A stretch of DNA of 64,000 bases from JBBQCW01 sp038319025. Its GTDB lineage: Bacteria; Actinomycetota; Thermoleophilia; Solirubrobacterales; Solirubrobacteraceae. The notes beneath the pieces are model-generated. The model did not search any database. It was given only the letters and a program-made list of their open reading frames with translations, and had not been told where the DNA came from. Both the position numbers and the translations under genes were made by a program. Below are positions 33,648 to 41,395 of this stretch, one piece after another (position 1 is the stretch's first letter; the number at the start of each line of letters is the position of its first letter). Where the stretch lies: positions 1-64,000 of the forward strand of contig JBBQCW010000001.1 of assembly GCA_038319025.1 (NCBI GenBank), read 5' to 3'.

Positions 33648-35731
33648 GCGTCTTCGAGCCCGGCCCGAGCAGTGGTGGCGGTGGTGGCTGGGGATCCGGC
33701 GGCTCGGGCGGCCGGGTCCCGAGTTCCCCGCAGATGGCCCGTCGGGTCGCCATTCTCGGCGGCATCGCCGTCGCGTTGTTCGCGATCGCCTTCTTCCGCC
33801 TGTGGTTCCTGCAGGTGCTGTCGGGCGATCAGTACGTCCAGCAGGCTCGCGCCAACCGCGTGCGCCTGGTCAGCGTGACCGCGCCCCGAGGCGAGATTCT
33901 GGATCGCAACGGCACGGCGCTGGTGGAGAACCAGTCGGGCACGGTCATCCAGATCGAGCCGGCCAAACTCCCTATTGCCGAACGCACCGCCGCGGCCGTA
34001 TGGGGGCAGGACTCCACCCAGCGCCTCACGCGGAGCAACCCCCAGCACGGCGTCGCCGTCCCCATTCCGCCCGTCCCCGACATGGCCTTGTCCAAGGAAT
34101 TCCGACGGCTGGCGACCGTGCTTTCCACTTCGGCGGCCAGCATCCAACGGCAGGTGATCCAGCAACTGGCCCAAGTCCCGTATGCGCCCGTCCGGCTGCG
34201 CACCGGAGTGCCCAACAGCATTCGTGACTACTTGTCCGAATACGAGAACCGCTTCCCCGGCGTGAGCGTTCGGCAGGTCTATCTGCGCCGGTACCCGCAG
34301 GGCGAGTTGGCCGCGCAGATCCTGGGAACCATCGGGCAGATCAGCCCCGCAGAGCTGAAGTACTCCCGGTTCAAGGGCGTGCCGCGCGACAGCGTCGTCG
34401 GGCAGGAGGGTCTCGAATCGGAGTACGACCGCTATCTGCGCGGCGTCGAAGGCGCGACCCGCATCTCCGTCAACGCCGAGGGCCGACCCATCGGCACGCG
34501 GCTCCAGCGCAGCCCGGTGCCCGGCCGCTCGGTGAGCCTCTCGTTGGATCTGGGCCTGCAACGAGCCGGGCAGGCGGCACTGGCCAAGGTGCTCACGCCG
34601 CCGGCCAACGCCGGCGCCTTCGTGGCGATGGACCCCCGCAACGGGCAGATCCTCGCCATGGGCTCGGCGCCCACGTTCGACCCGAAGATCCTCTCCAAGC
34701 CGATCACCACCGCCCGCTACAAGGCGCTGTTCGGCGACGCCGCCGGCGCCCCGCGGTTCAACCGCGCCATCGCCGGCTCCTATCCGACGGGCTCGACTTT
34801 CAAGCCGATCACCGCGATGGCTGGCCTGGCCAGCAAGATCATCACCCCCGGCACGGTCGTGGACGACACGGGCTGCATCGCGATCGGCGGCAATCACAAG
34901 AAGTTCTGCAACGCGGGCAAGGTGGCGAACGGCCCGGTCGATCTGCGCAACGCGCTCCGCGTGTCGTCGGACATCTACTTCTACACCGTCGGCCGCGACG
35001 CCAACCCGCTTCCGGGACAAGTGATCCAGACGTGGGCGCGCAAGCTCGGGCTGGCCAGTCCGACGGGCATCGATCTCCCCGGTGAGTTCGGCGGCCTGAT
35101 CCCGGACGCCGCATGGCGCGCGCGGCAGAACAAGCGCGAGGTCGCCTACGAGAAGCGCCACCACAACGTGTGCCCTACGAACTGCGTGTTCTCCGACAAG
35201 CGGGCCTGGTCGGTCGGCGACAACGTGAACCTCGCCGTCGGTCAGGGTGACGTACAAGCCACGCCGCTGCAGATGGCCGTCGCCTACGCGACCCTGGCCA
35301 ACGGTGGAACGGTCGTCCGCCCGCACCTGGGCCTCAACGTTCAGGATGACCAAGGGCGGATCGTCCAGCGACTGCCGGCAGCCGGTGGCCGCAAGATTTC
35401 GATCGACCCGGCGTATCGCCAGCCGATCCTCGACGGTCTGCACGCCGCCGCCAGCGAATCCGGCGGCACCTCGGCCGATGTCTTCGGCGGTTGGCCGCAG
35501 TCCCAATACCCGGTCTACGGCAAGACGGGCACCGCTCAGCGCGGCCTGCGCCCTGACCAGTCCTGGTACGTCGCCTTCGTCAACGATCCGACCCGTCCGA
35601 TCGTCGTCGCGACGACCATCGAGGATGGTGGCTTCGGGGCGGACACCGCCGCGCCCGCCACTTGCGAGATCCTCAAGCACTGGTACCACACCAAGGCCTC
35701 CTGCCAAGCCGGCGCCTCCAAGACGCAATGA
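33644..35731 (+). CDS. mrdA: Penicillin-binding protein 2, elongasome transpeptidase
   Basis: 695 residues. A glycine/serine-rich cytosolic N-terminus (~1-30) precedes one membrane helix (RRVAILGGIAVALFAIAFFR). The dimerisation/pedestal domain opens with VTAPRGEILDRNGTALVENQ. The transpeptidase has all three motifs: SxxK as GSTFKP, SxN-like SSD in RVSSDIYFYT, and KTGT in YGKTGTAQRG. It cross-links new peptidoglycan during elongation together with RodA, whose gene overlaps by 4 bp. A cysteine pair near TGCIAIGGNHKKFCN could form a disulphide. Confidence 0.96.
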   Translation: MSVFEPGPSSGGGGGWGSGGSGGRVPSSPQMARRVAILGGIAVALFAIAFFRLWFLQVLSGDQYVQQARANRVRLVSVTAPRGEILDRNGTALVENQSGTVIQIEPAKLPIAERTAAAVWGQDSTQRLTRSNPQHGVAVPIPPVPDMALSKEFRRLATVLSTSAASIQRQVIQQLAQVPYAPVRLRTGVPNSIRDYLSEYENRFPGVSVRQVYLRRYPQGELAAQILGTIGQISPAELKYSRFKGVPRDSVVGQEGLESEYDRYLRGVEGATRISVNAEGRPIGTRLQRSPVPGRSVSLSLDLGLQRAGQAALAKVLTPPANAGAFVAMDPRNGQILAMGSAPTFDPKILSKPITTARYKALFGDAAGAPRFNRAIAGSYPTGSTFKPITAMAGLASKIITPGTVVDDTGCIAIGGNHKKFCNAGKVANGPVDLRNALRVSSDIYFYTVGRDANPLPGQVIQTWARKLGLASPTGIDLPGEFGGLIPDAAWRARQNKREVAYEKRHHNVCPTNCVFSDKRAWSVGDNVNLAVGQGDVQATPLQMAVAYATLANGGTVVRPHLGLNVQDDQGRIVQRLPAAGGRKISIDPAYRQPILDGLHAAASESGGTSADVFGGWPQSQYPVYGKTGTAQRGLRPDQSWYVAFVNDPTRPIVVATTIEDGGFGADTAAPATCEILKHWYHTKASCQAGASKTQ

Positions 35732-36930
35732 CCCCGCCTCCCGCCACCATCGAGAACGTCAGTGCCCCAAGCGTGATGCCCCTGCGGCGCGCGATCACGC
35801 TGCCGTTCGATCCGGTGCTCGTCTTCGCGGCGCTCGGGTTGGGCGTGTGTTCCCTGGTGGCCATCGGGCACGCAACCCGCACCGACATTCCGGGCGATCC
35901 GAACTACTTCGTCACCCGCCAAGGCATCTACTTCGCCGTCGGGCTACTGATGGCTGCCGTCCTTGCCCGGATGGACTACTCCCGCCTGCGGGAGATGACC
36001 TGGGGCCTGTACGGCTTCCTCATCGTCGGCATTCTGGCCGTGTTCGTGGTCGGCTCCGTGGCCAAGGGCGCCCAGCGGTCGATCCAGCTTCCGTTCTTCT
36101 CCTTCCAGGCCTCCGAGCTGGGCAAGGTGCTGATGTGCGTCGTGCTCGCCGGGTTCCTGACCGGCCGTGCTCGCCGCCTTGGCGACCGAGACACCACCGC
36201 GCGCACCATGCTGCTGGCCCTGGTGCCGGCCGGCCTGGTCATCGTCCAGCCTGACCTGGGCTCCGGCCTGGTCTACATCGCCATCGTGCTCGCCTGCCTA
36301 TTTGTCGCGGGTACGCCGATGCGCCACTTCGCCGCTTTGGCCGCACTGTTCGCCGTCGGCATCTCCTTGGTCCTGGTGGTCGCGCCGATGGCCGGCGTGC
36401 AGCCGCTCAAGGGCTACCAGAAGGAACGGCTCACCTCTTTCCTGCACCCCTCGCAGAACACGCGAGGCCCCGGGTATCAACAGAACGAATCCAAGATCGC
36501 CATCGGCTCCGGTGAAAAGACCGGCCGCGGTTCGAAGGCCACGCAGACGACGCTCAACTTCCTCCCGGAGAACCACACGGACTTCGTGTTCGCGGTGGTC
36601 GGGGAGACGTGGGGCTTCGCCGGCGCTGCCGTCGTGCTCGCGCTGTACGCGATGCTCATCTGGCGGGGACTGCGCATCATCATCCTCGCCAAGAATCTCT
36701 TCGGGGCGATCCTGGCCGGGGGCATCGTTGCGATGCTCATGTTCCAGGTCTTCGTCAACGTCGGCATGACCATTGGGATCATGCCCATCACCGGTATCCC
36801 GCTACCGCTCATGAGCTACGGCGGATCGTCGGTCATCACCACTTTGCTCGCCATCGGTCTTTTGCAGTCGATCGCCGCGCAGGCGCGCGCGTCGACTGCT
36901 CTCAAAGGTCGGTTGCACTCCAACCTCTAA
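35728..36930 (+). CDS. rodA: SEDS-family peptidoglycan glycosyltransferase RodA
   Basis: 400 residues from the ATG overlapping the mrdA stop (ATGA). About ten membrane helices with SEDS landmarks: IQLPFFSFQASELGKVLMCV, VIVQPDLGSGLVYIAIVLA, then FLPENHTDFVFAVVGETWGF and ITGIPLPLMSYGGSSVITTL. The catalytic Asp region is FLPENHTDF, with the preceding GSGEKTGRGSKATQTTLNF loop. It polymerises lipid II during lateral growth as partner of PBP2. It ends the mreBCD-mrdA-rodA cell-shape unit. rng follows 21 bp later with its own ribosome binding site. Confidence 0.96.
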   Translation: MTPPPATIENVSAPSVMPLRRAITLPFDPVLVFAALGLGVCSLVAIGHATRTDIPGDPNYFVTRQGIYFAVGLLMAAVLARMDYSRLREMTWGLYGFLIVGILAVFVVGSVAKGAQRSIQLPFFSFQASELGKVLMCVVLAGFLTGRARRLGDRDTTARTMLLALVPAGLVIVQPDLGSGLVYIAIVLACLFVAGTPMRHFAALAALFAVGISLVLVVAPMAGVQPLKGYQKERLTSFLHPSQNTRGPGYQQNESKIAIGSGEKTGRGSKATQTTLNFLPENHTDFVFAVVGETWGFAGAAVVLALYAMLIWRGLRIIILAKNLFGAILAGGIVAMLMFQVFVNVGMTIGIMPITGIPLPLMSYGGSSVITTLLAIGLLQSIAAQARASTALKGRLHSNL

Positions 36931-36951
36931 ACCTCTGAAGGACGTATCACT

Positions 36952-38988
36952 GTGAGAAAACAAGTTCTGGTCAGCGTCGATCGCGGCGAGACCCGCGTTG
37001 CGCTGATGGAGGCGAGCGGCACGCTCGCCAAGGCCCCTGCCAAGTCGGCCGCGCCCAAGGGCGGCCGCGGCCGTAAGCCCGACGCCGACGGGCACCGCGT
37101 CGCGGAGCTCTACTTCGAGCGCCGCGGCAACCGGTCGATCGTGGGCAACATCTACAAGGGCCGGGTCGACAACGTCCTGGCCGGCCTCGAAGCCGCATTC
37201 GTGGACATCGGGCTGGAGAAGAACGGCTTCCTGCACGTCGACGAGATCGTGCTGCCCGGCGTGGAGACGCCCCGCCGCGGTCGTGGGCAGGAGGGCGGTA
37301 AGAAGATCACCGACCTGCTCAAGCCCGGCCAGGAGATCGTCGTGCAGGTCGTCAAGGACCCGCTCAAGACCAAGGGCGCCCGCCTGTCGATGGACCTCAC
37401 CATCGCCGGCCGCTATATGGTCTACACCCCGACCGGCGAAGGCGTCGGTGTGAGCAAGCGCCTGGAAGACAAGGAGCGCGAGCGGTTGCGCAAGGAGGCC
37501 AAGGCGCTGGAGCTGCACGACGGCGGTGCGATCATCCGTACGGCTGCCCACGGGGCCAAGCGCGTCGACTTCGAGCGCGAGCTTCAGTACCTGTTCAAGC
37601 TGCATGAGGTGCTGGAGCAGCGCGTCGAGGACGCCGTCGCGCCCAGCATGGTCTTCCAGGAGGCAGATCTGTCGGTCCGGGTGGTCCGCGACATCTTCAG
37701 CGACCACTTCGAGCGGGCGATCGTCGACGACGTGGGCCAGTACCAGCGGCTTGTGTCCTTCTTCACCCGGACGGCCCCGGAATTGGTCGATCGCGTGGAG
37801 CTTTACGAGGAGTCCACTCCGTTGTTCGAGGCCTACGGCGTCGAGGAGGTCATCACCGGTCTGATGTCCAAGCGGGTCGATCTGCCCAGCGGCGGCTACC
37901 TGATCATCGACTACGCCGAGGCGCTGACGGTCATCGACGTCAACTCAGGCTCGTTCGTCGGCCGTGGCAAGCAGGCCCGGCTGGAGGACACGATCACCAA
38001 GACGAACCTCGAGGCGGCCGACGCGGTGGTCAACGAGCTGCGTCTGCGCGACATCGGCGGCATCATCGTCATCGACTTCATCGACATGGCCCGTGCGCGC
38101 AACCGTGACGCGGTGCTCAAGACGCTGCGCGCCGCACTCGATGACGACCGCACCAAGACGTTCACCGCGGACATCTCCCGGCTCGGGCTGGTCGAGATGA
38201 CCCGCCAGAACGTGACCGAGGGCGTGCGGGAGATCATGAGCCGCCCGTGCCCGACCTGTGACGGCGAGGGCGTGGTCAAGTCCGAGGAGACGCTGGCCAT
38301 CGAGCTGGAGCGCAAGCTGCGTGAGCTCGCCGCTCGGGCGCCGCGGAGCGTCGAGGCGTTCCTCGTCCAGATGAACCCGCGCGTCAGCGCCCAGTACACG
38401 GGCAACGGATCCCGCGTGCTGCACATCCTGGAGCAGGACACCGGGAAGCGGTTCCATTTCGAGGGGTCCGAGGGCTTGCCGATGGACCACTTCGACGTGC
38501 TGCTGGAGGGGACCTCGGAAGAGGTGTCCGAGCGGGCCGTTCCGTTCCGCCCCGGGGACGAGGTGCTGGTGCACATCGTCGAGCCCCACATGTACGAAGT
38601 CGACGATGCCGTGGCCAAGATCGACGGGTACATCGTGTCCGTCCAGGGCGGCGGACGGTACGTCGGGACCAAGCAACTGGTGCGCATCGAGGAGGCCGGC
38701 CGGACGGCCGCCAAGTCCGTGCTTGTGGACCCGACCGAGCCTGAACCAGCGGCCAAGACGGCGCCCAAGCCGCGCCGCAGTCGGGCCAAGGCGAAGCCGC
38801 CTGTGGAGCAGGAGCCGGAAGCCACCGAGGAACTGGAGGGTGCGGTCGCCATGCTCACCGAGAAGGAGGCCTCCCCGGGTGGGGACGAAACCGGCGAGGA
38901 TGTCGTAGAATCCAAGCCTCGACGCCGTGGCCGCAGAGGTGGCCGGCGTCGTTCCGCTGCCAAGGCCGCGGACTCCTCTTCCGAGTAG
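36952..38988 (+). CDS. rng: Ribonuclease E/G family endoribonuclease
   Basis: 678 residues from a GTG with GAAGGA upstream. The S1-like part (NIYKGRVDNVLAGLEAAFVD, FLHVDEIVLPG) carries an extra ~45-residue basic, Ala-rich insert near residues 20-50. The catalytic domain has the metal aspartates in ALTVIDVNSGSFVG and IIVIDFIDMARAR, and the Zn-link CPTCDGEGVV. Residues ~530-610 resemble a TRAM RNA-binding domain (PGDEVLVHIVEPHMYEVDDA, then KIDGYIVSVQGGG). The Lys/Arg/Glu-rich tail is probably disordered. It starts mRNA decay and rRNA maturation. It lies directly before rplU-rpmA, a common order. Confidence 0.93.
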   Translation: MRKQVLVSVDRGETRVALMEASGTLAKAPAKSAAPKGGRGRKPDADGHRVAELYFERRGNRSIVGNIYKGRVDNVLAGLEAAFVDIGLEKNGFLHVDEIVLPGVETPRRGRGQEGGKKITDLLKPGQEIVVQVVKDPLKTKGARLSMDLTIAGRYMVYTPTGEGVGVSKRLEDKERERLRKEAKALELHDGGAIIRTAAHGAKRVDFERELQYLFKLHEVLEQRVEDAVAPSMVFQEADLSVRVVRDIFSDHFERAIVDDVGQYQRLVSFFTRTAPELVDRVELYEESTPLFEAYGVEEVITGLMSKRVDLPSGGYLIIDYAEALTVIDVNSGSFVGRGKQARLEDTITKTNLEAADAVVNELRLRDIGGIIVIDFIDMARARNRDAVLKTLRAALDDDRTKTFTADISRLGLVEMTRQNVTEGVREIMSRPCPTCDGEGVVKSEETLAIELERKLRELAARAPRSVEAFLVQMNPRVSAQYTGNGSRVLHILEQDTGKRFHFEGSEGLPMDHFDVLLEGTSEEVSERAVPFRPGDEVLVHIVEPHMYEVDDAVAKIDGYIVSVQGGGRYVGTKQLVRIEEAGRTAAKSVLVDPTEPEPAAKTAPKPRRSRAKAKPPVEQEPEATEELEGAVAMLTEKEASPGGDETGEDVVESKPRRRGRRGGRRRSAAKAADSSSE

Positions 38989-39006
38989 GGCATCCAAGGA
39001 CTGAAG

Positions 39007-39402
39007 ATGTACGCAATCGTCAAGACCGGTGGAAAGCAGTACCGCGTCGAACAGGGCCAGACTCTGCTCGTGGAACTGCTGCACGAAGAGCCGGGCGCCT
39101 CTGTGGCGCTCGAGCCGCTGCTGTACTGCGCGGATGACGCCGTATTCGACGCTGACGGCCTGACGAAGGTGACGGTCACCGCCAAGGTGCTCGAGCACCT
39201 CCGCGGTCCCAAGCTCGTGGTGTTCAAGTTCAAGCCCAAGCGTGGCTACAAGCGCAGGACCGGGCACCGGCAGGAGCTGACCCGGATCGAGATCACCGAG
39301 ATCAAGCTCGCGGGTCGCAAGCCGGCCGCCAAGAAGGCTGCCGTCGAGCCCGAGCCGGTGGCCGCTGCGGCCGCCGTCGAGTCCCAGCCCCAGGAGGCCT
39401 AG
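39007..39402 (+). CDS. rplU: 50S ribosomal protein L21 with extended C-terminus
   Basis: 131 residues. MYAIVKTGGKQYRVEQGQTL is the invariant L21 start, and FKFKPKRGYKRRTGHRQELT is the rRNA-binding loop. Residues 1-103 are the standard domain. The remaining ~28 are a Lys/Ala then Glu/Pro/Ala tail (AGRKPAAKKAAVEPEPVAAA) not present in the E. coli protein. AAGGA precedes the ATG. rpmA follows 5 bp after the stop. Confidence 0.97.
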   Translation: MYAIVKTGGKQYRVEQGQTLLVELLHEEPGASVALEPLLYCADDAVFDADGLTKVTVTAKVLEHLRGPKLVVFKFKPKRGYKRRTGHRQELTRIEITEIKLAGRKPAAKKAAVEPEPVAAAAAVESQPQEA

Positions 39403-39407
39403 AGCAC

Positions 39408-39671
39408 ATGGCACATAAGAAGGGCCTCGGCTCATCCCGAAACGGCCGCGATTCCAACGCACAGCGCCTCGGTGTAAAGACGTTCGCCGGTGAGATGGTC
39501 ACCGGTGGCGAGATCATCGTGCGCCAGCGCGGCACCGTCTTCAAGCCCGGCATCGGCGTCGGCATCGGCAAGGACGACACGCTGTTCGCCAAGGCCGCCG
39601 GCACGCTCGAGTTCACCAAGGGCCGTCGTGGCCGTGTCGTGAACGTCGTTCCCATCGCGTCCGCGGAGTAG
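39408..39671 (+). CDS. rpmA: 50S ribosomal protein L27
   Basis: 87 residues. MAHKKGLGSSRNGRDSNAQR and LGVKTFAGEMVTGGEIIVRQ are diagnostic. The N-terminal tail begins directly at MAHKKG, so there is no cleavable N-terminal extension of the Firmicutes type. The tail reaches the peptidyl-transferase centre. AGGAGG lies 12 nt before the ATG, inside the rplU coding end. Co-transcribed with rplU. Confidence 0.98.
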   Translation: MAHKKGLGSSRNGRDSNAQRLGVKTFAGEMVTGGEIIVRQRGTVFKPGIGVGIGKDDTLFAKAAGTLEFTKGRRGRVVNVVPIASAE

Positions 39672-39678
39672 TGCTGCT

Positions 39679-40056
39679 GTGAGCGCACGCCTGGCGATGC
39701 GTGGCCTCGGCGTCGGTCGCATGGCGATCGGCGTCGGACTGGTCGCGGCCCCGGTGCCGCTGGGCGAACCGTGGATCGGCGAGCCGGCCGAGACCGATGG
39801 CGGCAAGGTCGCGCTGCGCGCCCTCGGCGTCCGCGACGCCCTGCTGGGTTTCATGGCCGTGCACGTAGCCGGCTCCGAGGATCCGATGATCGCGGCGCGG
39901 TGGTCTTCGGCGATCGCCGTGTGCGATTTGGTGGACGGCCTCGCTTCGCTGTCTGCCCGCGGGCGGGTCGGGCCCAAGAATGACGCCGTGATCGGGTTGG
40001 CCCTCGGCAGTGCCTTCGCAGGCTTCGCCATCTCGGCGAAGCTGCGCCGCGCCTGA
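39679..40056 (+). CDS. Small membrane-associated protein of unknown function
   Basis: 125 residues from a GTG 7 bp after rpmA. It resembles small DUF4267-like membrane proteins only in general form. A first hydrophobic segment (GRMAIGVGLVAAPVPLG), a central amphipathic region (ALRALGVRDALLGFMAVHVA), a third with WSSAIAVCDLVDGLASL, and a last (AVIGLALGSAFAGFAISAKL) suggest three or four weak membrane helices. I do not recognise a function. It may simply end the L21-L27 operon. The repeat-rich non-coding region begins right after its stop. Confidence 0.7.
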   Translation: MSARLAMRGLGVGRMAIGVGLVAAPVPLGEPWIGEPAETDGGKVALRALGVRDALLGFMAVHVAGSEDPMIAARWSSAIAVCDLVDGLASLSARGRVGPKNDAVIGLALGSAFAGFAISAKLRRA

Positions 40057-40130
40057 GCGGGGCGCTGGGGTTGGGGCCTGCGCCTGGCTGCTGGCGGTGT
40101 GGTGCTGCTGCTTGTTGTGGGGTGAGATTG

Positions 40131-40174
40131 GGTCCGGCGCGGGTTCGGCGCGGGTCCGGCGCGGGTTCGGCGCG
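40131..40174 (+). repeat. Four-copy 11-bp tandem repeat
   Basis: The unit GGTYCGGCGCG occurs four times without spacing, alternating C and T at the fourth base, and is followed by a broken fifth unit (GGACGCG). The alternation suggests duplication of a 22-bp dimer. Confidence 0.85.
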
Positions 40175-40206
40175 GGACGCGTGGGTCCCGCGCGGGTCGA
40201 CCGCGG

Positions 40207-40258
40207 GACGAGAGTCACCTAAGGCGCCTCGGGGGCGGTCAAGGTGACCTTCGTGGTT
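40207..40258 (+). repeat. Palindrome-bounded element, copy 1
   Basis: GACGAGAGTCACCT opens the copy and AAGGTGACCTTCGTGGTT closes it. The arms GTCACCT (40214-40220) and AGGTGAC (40242-40248) are a perfect 7-bp inverted repeat 21 nt apart. Confidence 0.75.
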
Positions 40259-40394
40259 CAGGCGCGTGGGGACGTCGCTGGATGGACCGAGTACTTCCAT
40301 GCGCCGAGCGGAGCGGAAGGTCAGACGGGAGCAACCCCGAACTAGGATCGTGGCCTTCTGCAGTTGACGCGGACGAAGAGCCCCGATCTACGAC

Positions 40395-40447
40395 TCCGCG
40401 AGTGTCACCTCCGCCGGGTCTACGCCGGTCAAGACGACATTCGTGGA
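40395..40447 (+). repeat. Palindrome-bounded element, copy 2 (degenerate)
   Basis: The left arm GTCACCT (40404-40410) is intact and the 21-nt inner spacing is kept, including GCCGGTCA. The right arm has decayed to AAGACGACATTCGTGG. The retained length shows common descent with copies 1 and 3. Confidence 0.55.
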
Positions 40448-40527
40448 TGACGCGGCGACCTTCCGTTCCCGCGAACGGCGAATCCCGGTCGCCGAGATGC
40501 CGCGGGTCGGCCGCGGGTCGAACGTCT

Positions 40528-40579
40528 GACGAGAGTCACCTAAGGCGGCTCTGGGCCGGTCAAGGTGACCCTCATGGTT
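40528..40579 (+). repeat. Palindrome-bounded element, copy 3
   Basis: Nearly identical to copy 1 through GACGAGAGTCACCTAAGGCG and GGTCAAGGTGACC. The arms at 40535-40541 and 40563-40569 are again a perfect 7-bp inverted repeat 21 nt apart. It ends about 40 bp beyond the convergent SDR stop codon. Confidence 0.75.
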
Positions 40580-40620
40580 TGAGCGCTCGGGCTTGTGCCG
40601 CCACGGCGACGGCGGCTGCC

Positions 40621-41316
40621 CTAGCTCGGCCGCACCGCGGGGAGCACAAGGATCTCGCCCACGTCGACGTGCGACGGCTGGGAGACTGCGTACATCACAG
40701 CGTTGGCGATGTCGGTGTCCGCCAGCGCGTGCTGGGGCCGGTTGTCGAAGAACGGCGTGTCGACCATGCCCGGCTCGATGAGCGTGACGCGCACGCCGCT
40801 GCCCGTCAGTTCACCGCGAAGGGACTGGCCCATGCCCGTGACGGCCCACTTGGTGCTCGAGTACAGGCTGCCGGGGATCGCGACGCGGCCGGCCGCTGAG
40901 CCGGTCAGCAAGTAGTGGCCGACGGACTCGCGCACCGCGGGCAGCGTGGCGCGGATCGTGTAGGCGGCGCCCAGCACGTTGGTGAGGACCATGTCCCGCC
41001 AATGCTCCGGGGTGTCGCCCTCCGGGCCGAAGCTACGGTTCCCGCCGAAGCCCGCGTTGGCAAACACCACGTCGATGCGGCCGAAGGCTTCCACCGCAGC
41101 CGCGACCATCGCGTCCTGCTGGGCCATGTCGGTCACGTCGCACGCCACCGCAATGGCGTGGTCGTCGCCGCCCAGTTTCTCGGCGAGGATCTGCAGGCGG
41201 TCGAGCGACCGGGCGGCCAGCACCACGCGGTAGCCGGCGGCAGCAGCGGCTTCGGCGGTCGCGGCACCGATACCGCTGGAGGCGCCGGTGATCAGGAAGA
41301 CGGGCTCGTTTGACAT
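40621..41316 (-). CDS. Short-chain dehydrogenase/reductase
   Basis: 231 residues from the ATG at 41316, which has CAGGAG 5 nt upstream; an earlier ATG at 41340 lacks a site. The classical SDR pattern is complete: FLITGASSGIGAATAEAAAA (cofactor TGxxxGIG), an NAG-type VVFANAGFGG, the catalytic Ser in YLLTGSAAGRVAIPGSLYSS and YSSTK with Tyr and Lys (SLYSSTKWAV). The C-terminal EPGMVDTPFF is conserved. LAARSLDR after the second strand suggests NADP preference through its Arg. Likely oxidises or reduces a small alcohol or ketone; substrate unknown. Divergent from obgE. Confidence 0.93.
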   Translation of the reverse strand: MSNEPVFLITGASSGIGAATAEAAAAAGYRVVLAARSLDRLQILAEKLGGDDHAIAVACDVTDMAQQDAMVAAAVEAFGRIDVVFANAGFGGNRSFGPEGDTPEHWRDMVLTNVLGAAYTIRATLPAVRESVGHYLLTGSAAGRVAIPGSLYSSTKWAVTGMGQSLRGELTGSGVRVTLIEPGMVDTPFFDNRPQHALADTDIANAVMYAVSQPSHVDVGEILVLPAVRPS

Positions 41317-41382
41317 GCGGGCTCCTGGGAGAAGGGGCATGGAGGGCCACGGACCCTATCGCCGGATGCGCCTCGCCCTGTC

Positions 41383-41388
41383 TAGCAT
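41383..41388 (+). promoter_or_regulatory. Probable -10 box (TAGCAT) of obgE
   Basis: TAGCAT ends 7 nt before the GTG at 41396 and supports that start over the upstream ATG codons, which the promoter would exclude from the mRNA. Confidence 0.48.
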
Positions 41389-41395
41389 CACCGGG

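Larger units (their letters stand above)
40057..40620. other. 564-bp non-coding region rich in short repeats
   Basis: No convincing gene on either strand. It contains an 11-bp tandem repeat (40131-40174), three copies of a ~52-bp palindrome-bounded element (about 40207, 40395 and 40528), and recurring GCGGGTCG/CCGCGGG motifs next to the copies. Frames across it change composition abruptly and match no family I know. It separates two convergent units, so it could hold their terminators or be a landing site of small mobile repeats. Confidence 0.75.

Noticed and set aside
33608..35728. 706-codon minus-strand frame opposite mrdA
   Set aside because: Antisense to intact PBP2 motifs; Arg/Gly/Asp-rich with no signal or domain.
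40282..40899. 205-codon plus-strand frame running from the repeat region into the SDR gene
   Set aside because: Its second half is antisense to SDR catalytic motifs and its first half is repeat-derived.
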